Shown piece by piece: positions 1-12,273 of a stretch of 64,000 nucleotides of DNA. Position numbers and translations under genes: made by a program. Under the pieces are notes generated by a model. It did not search any database. It saw nothing but the letters and a program-made list of their open reading frames with translations, and was not told the origin of the DNA. Numbering within the stretch: position 1 is the stretch's first letter; every line of letters begins with the position of its first letter. Origin of the DNA: Cinnamomum chago (lineage: Eukaryota > Streptophyta > Magnoliopsida > Laurales > Lauraceae); the NCBI GenBank assembly GCA_038049695.1, contig CP142455.1:31347501-31411500 (forward strand), given 5' to 3'.

Positions 1-654
1 TGAATATGCAAAAACAACCATCAAATAACCTCTTCTTTAATGGAACTACAATCCAAGGGAGATTGAAAATGAATACCAAACCATCACCCCAGTAATTCAA
101 TACCGAGGAAAGTCAAGATCCTATCTATGTTTTCCCCTTATATCCATTACCTCTCACATCTTTAATAATTGTTCAATGGAGCTCTCAAATTCCTATGTAT
201 TTTATTCAAACAAACCGGCCCTTATTTTTTACAGTACAATGATGTCAATTGCTGTAGCCATAAGCCATGGGCTTAGGGACCGTACAAGCAGCAGATTGCT
301 GATTATATGCAGGCAATCGTACTATGATTCAAGCAACCAATTTAGTCTTTGGTCTTTATGGTTGTCTCCATGAAAATAGTCTGAAAGATCAAAGGATGAG
401 TATTGGTATACCCATCTCAGTAATATTCACCATTGGGTCACATATATTCTTCACATAGCAAAGAAACTCCTTCAATCTAATGGCTTATATCAGTAGAGGT
501 TAACTACAATTCATTGGGGCATAGTATAATCCAAACATCTACCTTTGACAATAAATAGACCTCGCCACGCAAATTTCATAGGTATGTGTGTATGTTGCTT
601 ACATTTCTCTCCAGTAAACACTCATCTCAACAACTGTTCGATAGGTCTTGTTAA

Positions 655-840
655 GTAGTTGTTTGTGTAATTATCTATCACCAATTGATTTTGGAATTAC
701 TGGCTAGCAACTTTGTCATAGTATCAGAGCCAACATGTCCCATATTTGAAACCACGAAAGGCAAAAATGCTCCCATTAGAGGGGGTATTAACTAATTGTT
801 TGTGTAGTTTTCTATCACCAATTAGTTTTGGGAGATTTCC
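655..840. repeat. Short direct repeat around a primer-binding-site-like motif
   Basis: Two copies of a roughly 45-bp sequence (about 655-702 and 792-838, sharing TTGTTTGTGTA and TCTATCACCAATT) flank a TATCAGAGCC motif near 722-732. That motif resembles the tRNA-Met primer-binding site next to plant LTRs, so this may be the decayed edge of an LTR element. The remaining sequence from 1 to 880 shows no gene on either strand. In particular, I see no second P450 exon on the minus strand. Confidence 0.25.
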
Positions 841-933
841 AAGGGTCCAAAGTGGAGATCTACAAGGTCCCTGAGGGATTTAGCATAGTCTTCGAATCCA
901 TAAAAAAAGATAATAACTTGGAAAGTTAATTAC

Positions 934-1827
934 CATGAACAAGGCCTTGATATGAGTTGTTGTCAATGGTGTTTTAGGATCGCCCTGTTCAACGATTTGC
1001 AAAAGGAATTGTAAGAAGTCCTTGCTTTCCTTGTTGCTTCCCTCTCTCTGCTTTTCATCTATGATGGCATCAAGAATCCGATCAACCCACAACACCAATC
1101 TCTTCATCCGTCGCGCCAGGCCTTGTATATCAAACCTGGCTAGAATAGGAAACAAATCTGAAACATCTGGTTTCCCATAGATCTCAACCATTTCTTCTAG
1201 CACATGTCGAAATTCGACACTGGTGCAAGTGAACTCCTCTCCTTTGATTGTATTCCCCCACAACATACTCGCAATCACATTGAAAATGGTTGCATATATC
1301 TGCTCCCCTATGTTAATGGTTTCTCCGGTCTTAGCATGGATATTGGCCACCATCTTGCGCACCTCTCGTCGCCGGAGAGGCAAGCAAGCCTCAAGGGCAT
1401 TGTTACTCATCAATTGGTGGACACATACCTTGCGCAGCATCCGCCACTGCAGTCCATAAGGAGCCCAGACTAGGTCCATGCCACCATGGGATGCAGCTAG
1501 TGCAACCACTGGAGGATCACGGTTTGCGAAGGTTATGTCATGGTCCCTGAGGACTTCCTTGGCTGCTGAGGATGAACCCAACACAATACAAAGCTTTCTG
1601 CCCAACCTAATCTTCATGATCGGGCCATAGACATTCGACAATTCTGCAAAGTAGCGGGGTAGATCGCGCTTTAGGAACGGAAGGCTACCGATTATTGGTA
1701 GGCCTCGAGGTCCCGGCGGCAGTGGGGATGACCCAAGTCTTGATCTCTTGGTCACCGTTAATAGTAACCAAGAAATGGAAAGTGTTACTGCAGACAATAT
1801 GAGGACTACTTTCCCCAGTTCTTCCAT
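934..1827 (-). CDS. Cytochrome P450, CYP706-like, first exon only (N-terminal 298 residues)
   Basis: The N-terminal part of a microsomal class II P450, an ER-anchored haem monooxygenase. Read on the minus strand from the ATG at 1827, it has a hydrophobic anchor (residues about 6-26), a basic stretch, the proline-rich hinge LPPGPRGLP (about 36-44), and a helix-C WRMLRK motif (about 128-133). Phrases such as FANRDPP and the YFAEL/YGPI block fit the CYP706 family, which oxidises terpenoids in several plants. The frame ends in ALFM at a GTAATTAAC donor (intron starts at 933), where CYP706 genes carry a phase-0 intron. The second exon, with the I-helix AGxDTT, ExxR and the haem-cysteine loop, is not found in the remaining 930 bp. 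Either the intron runs past the window edge or the gene is truncated. A TATA-like sequence (TTATAAAAG on the minus strand) lies near 1959-1967. P450 identity is firm; the subfamily is an inference. Confidence 0.82.
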
Positions 1828-1969
1828 TGCTATGCAGCTCAAGAAATCCTATCTTTCACCGGGAGAAGAGAAATTACAGTACAAATACATGGGAGACCAT
1901 TCTGACATAACTAGTACCAGGACAAGACCGGGCCTCATGATGTTAGATTGATGCTTCTTTTATAATTTA

Positions 1970-4554
1970 TTGCCTATGCAATTGTAAATGCTGGAGAAAG
2001 TTGTTCAATAAAGAAAAATAATAGTAAGAAACGCAGTTGAGGAGATGAACTTGGGAGTAGTTACTCTCCACCTTATATCGAGTCATAAGTTGCATTCTTT
2101 ACAGTGAAATCAATTTATAGATTTTTCAATTAAATGAGATGAGCTCTAAATGAATAATCTTATCCCCACTAAATCTTGTCACATTAATTAAGAACTTATC
2201 AAAAGAAAAAAACAGCACTATCTAATTATTTAATAAGATGAGATTACCACCCTGTATCTTCAGTTATGCCGAAACTTAAATTTATACATGATACATAGAT
2301 AATTAAATTTTAAATTATCATTGATTCTCAATGCTGGCTTTTTTTTTTCTTGGTCATGCCAAGTTGTATACGAAACGAGTCAAAATTTTAATTGGTACTA
2401 TTTCATTCATAAAAATGTCAGCAATTTGTTTATTACTCGGAATCGGCAATAACCACATAAGATTTTCTTTTAATGAAGTGATGATACACCTCCATATGTT
2501 TAATCCTTGCATGGGACATCGAATTATCTGTGTCCCAAGTCGCACTTTTGTTGTCACACAATTTACTTCTTACCCAATAGTAACCATGTGCATACTTGAA
2601 CTGCCATTGCTGCAGCACTATGCTCGGTTCAATTGTAGCTAATGGGACCAGTGAATGCCGCTTTCTCCTCCATTTGATGGCTCCTGATTTAGTGCTGAAG
2701 ATGTAATCCCCACCGTTGATTTGTGGGTAAATTGATCATTTGCAGAACTAAGCATCACAACAATCATATATCAGAACAGACGGTTAAAAGGACTACAAGT
2801 GGTTGCTCCATTGGTTGACAACCCAGCATGTCACTAGGCCACTTTTCCCACACATGTGGGCTCTACTGCCCACCACGTACGCTTCTTCTTCCCGCTTGTG
2901 TAGGCTAGCTTTCTTGCATCTAACACCCAAGAGTTTAATTTCACATGTGATAAATTTTACGATATAACCAATACAATGGTTGGAAAACTCTTCGAGTTGA
3001 CTCTAGATTATCCCGAGTTATGTTGTTTTCTTGAAGGGCCGAGTCAAATATAGTGGAGACTCAGCCAAGTCACCTTAGTTTAGTAATTCATTTACTTTTG
3101 AACCATTTGATAGGTAGATTTGATTTTAAACAATTGATATTTATTTTTAAGTAACCACTCATGAGCCAGCAATTTAAAATGATGATTGGAATGTAATTTG
3201 AAACTTATATATGATATTTTACATTTGATATTTGGACTAACAAATTATGTAATATGCGATCTTTTTCATTTATTTTCTTATTATAATATTTTTCCTATAT
3301 ATATATATTTTTTAAATTTGAATTTATTATCATGGTTGCATGTAAACAAATGTATAATTGTATTTTATAATTATATGATTTATTTGTAAAATAGTTTTAA
3401 AAAGACATGACTTTATCGAGTCACCGCGTTGACTCTGTCCGAGTTAAGAATCTCGTATTGGATGAATCGAGTCCAAGTCCGGAGCTATCCAACTTTGACC
3501 AATACATTGATAGCTCATTGGTTAGACATCTCTCTCGCATCAACCACTAAATCAATTCTCAGTTGCATTGCGACGGACTTAGATAGTGTGCATGGATACA
3601 ACTGACTGTATTTCAATTACATTGAACTATAATGTTACAAATGGTGAAAATACAATCCCGCCATGTTTTAGCTCTAAGGAGGTATTTGAATAACTTAGAA
3701 AGTTTTTTTTTTTTTGCAATATCTCACTTTCTTTCAAAAACCTTCATATAGATTATTCAAAGATATGTTGTATAAAATGAACTTTTGTTAAAATAATCTT
3801 TTCTAATATGAATGGAGAGTTTTAATAAAAACCATTGGAGAGTTCGTGAGCAACTATTAATCATAGTGGCCGACTATAAGTTTTAACATCCATAATTCTT
3901 ATAGGAGTGCAATTATGTCTCCCAATATTAATAGATTGGCCCCACAATGCTTACAAATTTAATGTGGTGTCTTCTAGCCATATCACGATTACATAGCCCT
4001 TGTTAATTATCAATATTAGGTTAGTCCGGCTTACAAATGTCATACTAAGGGCTTTCATTGTAATTACCGATATTAAGTGGGTCCCATAGTAGCAAAATCA
4101 AACGGGTCTCAAACCGAATGCCAAGATTGAATTGTGTGATTGCAATTATCAATTTGTCATTATTAAATGGGTCTCACTCTTTGATAGCTCTCTAGTGTTA
4201 ATATGACTACCAACATCAAATGAGTTCCACAATAATTTCTTATAGATGGATTAACCAATATAATGATGCCTGACATTTGATAAGGTTTTACAAAAAACTA
4301 AAAAAAAATAGATAGGGTCGTCTGTGAGAATCACTATTAGATGTATTATACTTTGATTACCAATATTTGGTGGACCCACCTTAATTAAAACAACATTGCT
4401 TGGATCTCATGGTGTTAACATTTAATCATGTAATTTTAATTAACAATAGATGGGTCCTACTATGATTATTAATACTTGTGATGACTAAAAACTAGGTCAT
4501 GCATTGGGTCAATTTATTACTTTCTCTCTATTTCTTGTTCAGTATATCATCGTG

Positions 4555-4585
<31 letters not shown>

Positions 4586-5542
4586 TACCAAACACTTAAA
4601 AGGCATATTGAGATTTGTAAAAATTACCAAACACCATAAGTGATCCAAGATAATAATTTGATACTATCTTATTCTATAATAATAAAATCTTACTATATTT
4701 AAATTTATTAATATTATATTATGTATTTATCCAATCACACCTTCAAAAAAAATCTCATTATCATCCAAATTATTTCCACAGTTACATTCCGTGTTTTCTG
4801 CAAATCTAAAAGTCGTGTAAAATTTCATTATCATCTAGGGCCCTCTATTTTGTCGCTATTTTCTACACCTTACTAATTCTCTGCACCCAGACGTGGAATC
4901 CCACTCATAGACTTTTTTGGATAGTGCGCAAAGAATATTGATCAACTCACAAGTAAAAATAAAATGCTAGCCGCCCTTTCTTAGTAATTGGAAGTCTTTG
5001 TAGGAGTGGGATCAATGTTGACAGCACAAGCCGACGCATGAGATAACTTCATATACATTTATAAAATTGCTACTTATTAAGGTGGTTATATTTACAAGGG
5101 GCTCACCCTCTCCCGAGCACACCTCCCTTGACACCTCTTTGTAATTGTGGTGTGACCCATTTGGGACATATCAAATTATCAATCACACCTCATGGATTCA
5201 TGGTAGTTCTTTGATCTATGGAACTTTCTTTTATTTTTCTTGGATTTTAATCCAAGAGTGAGTATGGTTGGACTAGTGTCATATTGAGGCTTGTGTCAAT
5301 CATTGGAAACAACGAGTGTGAGGAAGTTGATTTGATGACAAGAGGGCTCCAACGTGCTACAAGATATCCAAAATGACTCGCTTTTTTATTGGATTGAAGC
5401 CCATTTGACAATTTACTATTAAAGTAAAAGTGATATAAAGCATTTAATTAAGAGATAATAAAATATAAGAGGGTTATGATTGTATTTTGCCTTTAAAGAA
5501 TTGGTAGGACATTTTTTTGACTTCTTGCGTAAAAAGTTATAA
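1970..5542. other. AT-rich intergenic DNA
   Basis: I see no coding region. The stretch holds a (TA)n microsatellite at about 4558-4586. A loose set of related 40-70-bp phrases lies between about 3920 and 4480, built on an ATTA/ATATTA core followed by GGGTCCCA or GGGTCTCA. These look like a very old, degenerate repeat. Two blocks near 2990-3080 and 3410-3480 share GAGTCA/GAGTTGACTC words and may be the ends of a decayed element. Confidence 0.5.
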
Positions 5543-5743
5543 CTACACCAAAAATCGGAAATTGGAACGGAAAAGCGTTCCTAATCCTTCCGTTCCTAAT
5601 CCGTTAAAGTGTTCCAATTTCCGTTCCAATTTGGATTAGGAACGGTTGGTACCAAATTGGAACGGAAATTGGAACACTTTAACGGATTAGGAACGGAAGG
5701 ATTAGGAACGCTTTTCCGTTCCAATTTCCGATTTTTGGTGTAG
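5543..5743. mobile_element. Harbinger-like foldback MITE, 201 bp, perfect 90-bp arms
   Basis: Positions 5543-5632 and 5654-5743 are exact reverse complements over 90 bp, separated by a 21-bp loop. The termini read CTACACCAAAAATCGG. TAA on both sides (5540-5542 and 5744-5746) looks like the 3-bp target duplication typical of PIF/Harbinger elements. There is no coding capacity. Identical arms mean either a recent insertion or ongoing homogenisation, and any transcript would fold into a near-perfect 90-bp hairpin. Confidence 0.85.
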
Positions 5744-6393
5744 TAATTAGTGCTTTTCTATAATTTAGTGGAGAAAGTAAGTTGTCTTTTTACCTTTATT
5801 TTTCAAAATGATGACAAGATCTTCAAGATGCCTACTTTTGATGTGACCTATTTTCTTAAAAATTGAGGCTTTACAACGGTCGTGAAATCAAAACTTCTAC
5901 AAAGTGTCTTATAGGCTTCTTTCGTTTTTAAATATAGACAAGTATCAAGTTACTTTTATTTAAAATATAAGAGGTTGTGGTGGAAATAAGATCTTTTAGA
6001 AGAACTTATCATATTATTTACTACTGTTAGGAAAACATATATCCAGCGAAAAATTAGGTGTTTGGCCTGTTTAAAATGTATTAGCTAATATGCTAGTTTC
6101 TTCCAAAAACCTTAATATTGTGGTATTTAATGGTCTAAAATATATAAAGGAATCTTTGATATAAGAATCTATTAAACATGAGCAATGCTCTCCTAAGCTC
6201 AAACTTAAGATAAAATCTCATAAACTCATGTTTATGGGGTCAACCTTCGGTCCATCTAAATGAACCAAACACATGACCTCTCTAAATTGCACGTGTCCAC
6301 CAACTTTCAGTCAGATCCAAATTTATTGGACCATTAAATCGATTATGTATCTATTCGAATGGACTAATTCACTACAACAATGTGCACTTTTGC

Positions 6394-6955
6394 CGGCGCT
6401 AAATAAGCGCCGGGAAAGGTCCATAAAACGCCGGGAAAAACTATTCCCGGCGATTTCTCTTGCGCCGGCAAGGCGCCGGCAAAGGTACGCCAGTGATACC
6501 ATTTGCCGGCGAAAAAGAGGTAGCGCCGGCAAAATCTATCCATTGCCGGCGTTTTATTTCGCCGGAAAAGGAGGTTTATTTCGCCGGGCAAAGACTTTTA
6601 TTTTTTCAATAATAAATTTTAAAAAACTTTTGCCGGCGTTTTTTTGCGCCGGGAAAAGATGTTTATTTTTCATAGAAAACTTTTGCCGGCGTTAATTTGC
6701 GCCGGGAAAAGTGGTTTATTTTCATAGAAGACTTTTGCCGACGTTAATTTGCGCCGGGAAAAGTGGTTTACTTTTTAAAAAATAAATTTAGAAAGACTTT
6801 TGCCGGCGTTAATTTACGCCGGGAAAAGTGGTTTATTTTTTAAAAAATAAATTTAGAAAGACTTTCGCCGGCATTAATTTGCGCCGGGAAAAGTGGAAAA
6901 GATTTACAATTTACGAAAATTCTTTTTGCCGGCGTCGTTTCTCACCGGGAATATT
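6394..6955. repeat. Subterminal palindromic GCCGGC array
   Basis: About eleven units of the form TTTTGCCGGCG - short AT spacer - CGCCGGGAAAAG occur in roughly 560 bp. The later ones (about 6628 to 6900) are spaced about 55-65 bp apart and are nearly identical apart from single-base changes. Each unit is itself a short inverted repeat. In En/Spm elements, clustered subterminal repeats are the binding sites for the TNPA-type protein. The same role here is an inference from position and form. The array is much richer in CpG/CHG sites than its surroundings. Confidence 0.75.
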
Positions 6956-8589
6956 TTTATTTATTTATTTGATTTTTAAATTTCTTTTCCTGTTTGTCAC
7001 ATGAATAAATTGAAATTTCTAATTCCATTATCCAAGACCACATCTGCTACACACCCTACATCCATTTCCATTCCAAAATCATCAACAAATGAAACAAGAA
7101 AATTCATTTCACTTCATATTAATATTCAAACATCCTTGCAACATTGAAAACACTTTACCATTACCATTATAAAATTAAAACAAATGTATTTTGACAATTA
7201 TATGTTCATATTCAAGAGTGGAGAGACCATGGTCTGCTCTTGATGGGAATGGGATAGAGACTGAGAATGTTCTTCTTCTAACTCTACGTCCCAAGCTTTT
7301 GGGTTGCTGTTTATCTTTCTCTTTGCATGAACACCATCTGAGAAAAAAATACTAATGTTCATGTATCTGAAGAATGAAACATTGGATTCACTAATGAAAC
7401 CAAATACATTGATCAAACAGGATTTAAAACCAACCTGAGTTACATAAGATGGGGGTGCTTATGTTCAGCATCTTTCTCGCAGTTACACACAAGAGGCTGA
7501 ATGTCCTCTGAATCTGCCATCTTCTGTTACCTGCATGCAACTGCAAGAAAACAACTACAAACTTTCAGAAATGGAGTGATCAGAAAATTAATGGGAAAGG
7601 AAACATGTCAACTTACACTGACGAATCTCATCTTTAATAAATAATAAGGCCAAATAATACTTTTCAAGAACCACTAAAAATGTATTCCATCAATTGGTAA
7701 TAAATAAATGGCAAGGGTATTCAGCATGCATCTGCGTTACACATGGCAACATGACAAGGATCCATAACAGCATATGATCAAGATACTTGTAAGGGAAAGT
7801 AAGCACATAATGGCTAACTACTTAAAGCAAATGCATTGATTTAAACTTGCACATAAAAACCTGCGCAGGCCATTTAGAGCAGGTTAGACCAGAAGCCTTG
7901 GCACATCCAATTCAAACTGAAATTTTCAAATACTTTACATTGAGTTTTTGAGAAATTCCCAAATTGTCACAAACAACAATGGCAAACAAGGATGTTATAG
8001 CAAGGATCTACCAAATAATGTTATCAAAAAAAAAAAAAATCTACCAAATAAGGTGATGTCACATTCATTCAAATTTTTACATTTTTACCTCAGAGTCCTT
8101 GAATATTAGACTAAATCAGTAGGATCAGACCCCAATCCCTATAATCAGCCTCCTTAAAGAACATAAGCGGCAATACAATGACAACAACCAAGTAACTTTT
8201 TTGCAAATACGTTATATGTTGTTATACATAAAATATGTGCAAATGCTCCAAAATCAATATTATTAAACCCATCATAAGATAAAAGAAAAGGAAATAAATC
8301 AACAAATAGAATCTTTGAAACAACACAATCAGGCAGTATCAATACAAGTCCATATCAGATACAAGGACAATAAAACCGCTATTAAATTCAACAAGCCAGC
8401 TGATCCTTGAGAACGTATATGAAAAATAAAGATGATTTACATTTCATAGATATAGGCAACAATATGATGCATTATTAAAAGTTGCCGAAGGAATAAACTT
8501 AAGATCAGCAACAGGGCATCTGAACCTGTTTAAGCCATAATGCCTCCCCAGATGGTGGCCCCCGCCATTGGGGGTTTGCAAGCAAGATT
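6956..8589. other. AT-rich interior of the CACTA-like element
   Basis: No convincing gene. Open frames at about 7198-7416 (minus) and 8154-8342 (minus) are short and compositionally ordinary, with no motif I recognise. A poly(A) run sits near 8028-8040. Confidence 0.4.
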
Positions 8590-8976
8590 TTGACAGAAGT
8601 CCAATTGGTATTCCAGGTGCAGCAAGTTTTGGGAGGGGTCATTCATGATGCACTAGAGAACTTCCATAATTTTTCAAGCTCAGCTGGTTTCTGTTCATTA
8701 AATATAACAGAGGTAGAAGCTATGTGTGTAGGCTTCCTTGAGGCTCACAGATTAAACCTTCAAAGATTAATAGTAGAAAGCGATTCTCTTTGCAAATTAC
8801 ATAGGCGTCGGGTTTATGTAGAACTCCTTGTGCTTTGGCGAACCAGGTGAAGTAATTGATCTGGGAAAAATGCTTAAAGCATCATTTGCACATGTGAAGA
8901 GGACTTGAGTGAAAATTCAACGGCAGACCAATTGGCTAAGCAAGGAATTTCCCATCAAAGCTTGGTTTTGGCTTAA
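8590..8976 (+). pseudogene. LINE-type RNase H-like domain remnant
   Basis: The plus-strand translation contains AGFCSLNITEVEAMCVGF, then LIVESDSLC, and about 60 codons later NSTADQLAKQGI. This order (glutamate in TEVEA, aspartate in ESDS, then the N-x-x-AD-x-LAK-x-G tail) is that of the RNase H-like domain at the C-terminus of many plant LINE polyproteins. Stop codons at 8848-8850 and two more before 8900 break the frame, so it is dead. The upstream reverse transcriptase is absent. It probably represents a 5'-truncated LINE insertion inside the CACTA-like element. Confidence 0.65.
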
Positions 8977-9458
8977 GATTGGGATGTCCTCTTTTCCGTA
9001 TTTCTTGTGTTTCTTAGTGTACTAATGGAAGTTGTCCAGCACTTTTCCTGTGACTCTTTAGCTCCTACCAATAAAAAAATACTAACCAACCTTTTAAAAG
9101 AGGCAAGTGAAGACATAAAATTCTAAAACAGGTAGACAACTACAACAAAACACTACGAAAGGCTAACAGACAAAGCCAGTCCATAACCATTTTACAGGTT
9201 CCGAAGAAACTACCATGTAAAGAAAATCATGTGTGGTAGATTTAAAGGTTCACATATGACATTAGGAAGTAACAACTTGTGACTAACTCTTAAATTTCAT
9301 TGTAATTTTCTAATTGGTTTTTTTTTTTATTTTTATGTAGCAATAAATTAACTTTTACCATTTCAGTATATATAACTTTTTATGTAGCAATAAATTATTT
9401 AGCGCCGGCCTATTTGCAAAAACCAGAAAATCCACAAAAATTGGCAGAGCGTGTAGTG

Positions 9459-10478
9459 TTTTGGGGGCCTTTAATAAATGGGTCTAAATGGGCCCAAACC
9501 TTATACAAGCAGGGTTGCCCATCAGTCTACTATTTACTGATGAGGCCCCCTTGTCCAAAAGGCGGGCCATTTGGGCCCCAGACGTCCGACTTTGCACAGC
9601 AAAATTCAAGTTCGACAGTTCTTACCATAGTTTCTTTAATTTGATTTATGTGGGGGGCAATTTAAGTTAGGAAATTTAACCGACTCGGTTGAGAAATGGA
9701 TAGTTGGCATGCCAAATAAACATATAGAAGAGACTAAGAGTCGACGATTTCTTTCTTCAGCAGTTCTTTAGTTTTTTTTCTAGTTTTGGACATTGTATAG
9801 AACACTGTTTTCAGCTTTCTTCTCCATTGGGACTGATGCATTCTCCTGGTATTGAAGAAAATATTGGATTATTCACTGATAGCAGTGCTACTTTATCTCC
9901 TCGTTTTCTTGCATTGTTTACTATTGATTAGGTTTAGGGCTGGAATTTTGGTTTTCTATTTAATTAGGGCTAGGGCTTTCAATTGCCTGCGTCAAGATAT
10001 CAATGAACTAATGAAAGCAAACAGAGCGCATAACACTACAGGCACAGGATCAGGTTGGCACGACTTCCATACATAACATGTCAATCGCTGGACTCAGGCC
10101 CCACTTGGACCTAATTTTCCAGCTTAACAAAAGAGAATACAGACCTATGCTTGGCAATATTCTCTATCCAACCCTGAATCCAGGCATATCAACAGTTATA
10201 AAAGGTTGATCTTCAGCCTACCTTTCACACCTCAGGGACATATCCAGGTTTGAATTTTAGGACCTTAAGCCAAAGAGTTAGCTTACAGAGGCCAGGCCAG
10301 GATCCAGCTCATTGCCACACCTACCAAGGACAGTTTTAAGCCCAACCAGATGCAGATAAACATTTTTTTTGTACTTAAATCTTGAAAGTACGCTAACATC
10401 CATCAGAATCAATTTAAGTTGCAGCTACACGAGTAAACAATCGTCCGGGCCAAAAAAATGTATGTGTATTCAACTTAC
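9459..10478. other. Intergenic stretch
   Basis: No gene supported. The GC-rich part at 9460-9605 contains GGGCCC words on both strands (TGGGCCCAAA near 9489, TTTGGGCCCC near 9570) and may be the edge of another repeat. The open frame over it lacks recognisable domains. The missing downstream exons of the chaperonin-60 fragment were looked for on the minus strand here and not found. Confidence 0.4.
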
Positions 10479-10833
10479 CTCTTTGGACATCAACTTCAAC
10501 TCAGCCACCAGAGCTTTGGTGGTTTTCTCAATGCCACGAGTGATCTGAACAGGGTTTGCACCCGCTGCAATCACCTGATAGATCATTGGCTTCTAATTAG
10601 TACTACAAAAATGCTGGAATTTCTCAAAAAAAAAGAGGGGAAACAAATACTCCTCAGGTTCAGCAACAATCATGGAAGAGAAATATATCACAGACCTTAA
10701 CACCTTCAGCAATCAGACCTTGCGCCAGAACAACAGAGGTAGTAGTGCCATCCCCAGCCACGTCATTGGTCTTTGCTGCAGCTTGTCTCACCAACTTAGC
10801 ACCAATGTTCTCAACAGGGTCCTCCAATTCAAC
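10479..10833 (-). pseudogene. Chaperonin-60 fragment, two exons (chloroplast CPN60-beta-like)
   Basis: Two minus-strand exons with correct splice sites. Exon A, 10696-10833 (46 codons), encodes [17 protein letters not shown]... through [17 protein letters not shown], the ATP-binding DGTTT segment of group I chaperonins. Exon B, 10479-10574 (32 codons), encodes [17 protein letters not shown]. The intervening intron has GTCTGT and CAG ends. The wording is closest to plastid CPN60-beta, which folds Rubisco subunits. Only about 78 of roughly 600 residues are present. The preceding exon (with KIVNDGVTVA) and the following one were not seen on either side. Both frames are intact, but this is a gene fragment, probably captured, and cannot make a chaperonin. 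Confidence 0.85.
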
Positions 10834-12273
10834 CTAAGAAACAATTGGATTTCAAACAGCCTTCAGCAGTAACATAACATGATCCATCAAGACATCAATT
10901 TCTTCATCATTACTCCATTAATTACACCAACCAGTGTCATTCATACTTCATTCACTAAGAAGCTAGACTTACCATACAAAGAAAACGCATGAAGCTAACA
11001 CAAAGCAACAGTTCATTTTTTTTCAAAAAAATAACATATGTATGATAATCAAGAGAAATAGGTCTCCCTCCCTCTCACAAATGGCCCCACTTCCCTTAAT
11101 CAGGCTATTCACTGGTTCACTTCCTCGTGGCTGTTTGTGCCCTCCTATATGTGGCCACATTGATTAGAAACAAGACACATTTATGGAAATTATTACCTTT
11201 TGCAATTGCTTTATACGCACACAAGCATGCACATGGTGCATCAGAAAACGTACCATTTACAGAACCCTTTACTATTATTCACTTTAACCCATGGCCAAGA
11301 TAAACTTTTGCAAATTGCTTAAAATAGTGACTTACATATACTGTTTCAAAGTTTTTACAACGTACCAATGCTTGGTGAACTAGAGAGTTGCAGGTGGGGG
11401 CTACCACCAGGTTGATAGAAACCATAGCGGACTACCATGTACATCAATGACCTTGCTATATCACCCCTAACCTGAAAGTCATACAAAATGGATTTCTTTT
11501 ATGAATTATAAAAGCATAATATAGAGCTTAAAAGGGAGTTAAAATGAAAAATAAAAAATATAAATATAAATGAATGAGGCCTAGTTTGTTGATGCAAGCT
11601 TCCCTAGAGGGCACAACTGGAATATATTTTGTTCCAGTGCAAATACCCACAAGCCAGGCCAGCAATAAGTCCACAGATTGGGCAGCCAAAGAAACCAATG
11701 ATACAAAACAGGGAGCAACAGAAAGGAGTGAATTTCCCACGGCCCTGATATCCCACAGCCTAGGATCAGGCCAAAACAAAAGAAGGAAACAAGGAAACCT
11801 CAGGCGGAGTAAGGAATAGGTGGTAAGGGAAAGTAGCCTCCCAAAACAGGAATTAAAACCCTGGAAACTTGGAGAATTTTACATGCTCCCAAAACAGGAA
11901 GTAAGAGATATCAGATATACTTGGAGGAAGTAAGAGATATCAAAAAAGTAGTACCTACCAAAATTCAGAATTCAACCAAATCTCTATTAATATTACCTAT
12001 CAAAAGACAAGATACTCCAATGGATGCTATTAGGCATAAATTTAACATGTAAATCTTAAGTATGGGAGACAACATGATATGGATACGTTCCCAATTTTGA
12101 AGTATCCAGGTATCATAGACAAACATCTATTTTTCACTAAGACATAAAACAAGTCAATATCATTAAACTAATGTTCATTGTTCACATACACCAGTTCCAT
12201 ATGTATCAATTTACACTGTACAGCTCCCTGTTTTACTCTAATCTAAAATCAATTAAAGGGAACCTTGATTTAC
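10834..12273. other. Non-coding DNA between the CPN60 and TOP1 fragments
   Basis: I looked on the minus strand for further topoisomerase exons (the KYMWAIVDGVKEK region) and for upstream CPN60 exons and found neither. Positions 11560-11810 are purine-rich and resemble stretches near 15890-16200 and 17080-17290. This may be a dispersed retroelement tail, but I cannot name it. Confidence 0.4.

Larger units (their letters stand above)
6370..9458. mobile_element. Probable non-autonomous CACTA (En/Spm) element
   Basis: The left end starts CACTACAACAATG at 6370 and runs into a subterminal array of GCCGGC palindromes. The right end reads ...GTAGTG at 9453-9458, about 45 bp after AGCGCCGGCC. A 15-bp word, GCCGGCGCTAAATAA, occurs near both ends in inverted orientation (about 6399 and 9396-9410). 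CACTA ends and subterminal GC-rich motifs support an En/Spm element. The terminal repeats have diverged and the 3-bp flanks (ATT and TTT) do not match, so the right boundary is uncertain. No transposase is visible. The interior holds ordinary AT-rich DNA and a dead LINE RNase H fragment. Confidence 0.5.

Noticed and set aside
716..732. Primer-binding site of a complete LTR element at the window start
   Set aside because: The TATCAGAGCC word is there, but no clear LTR end or gag follows in either direction.
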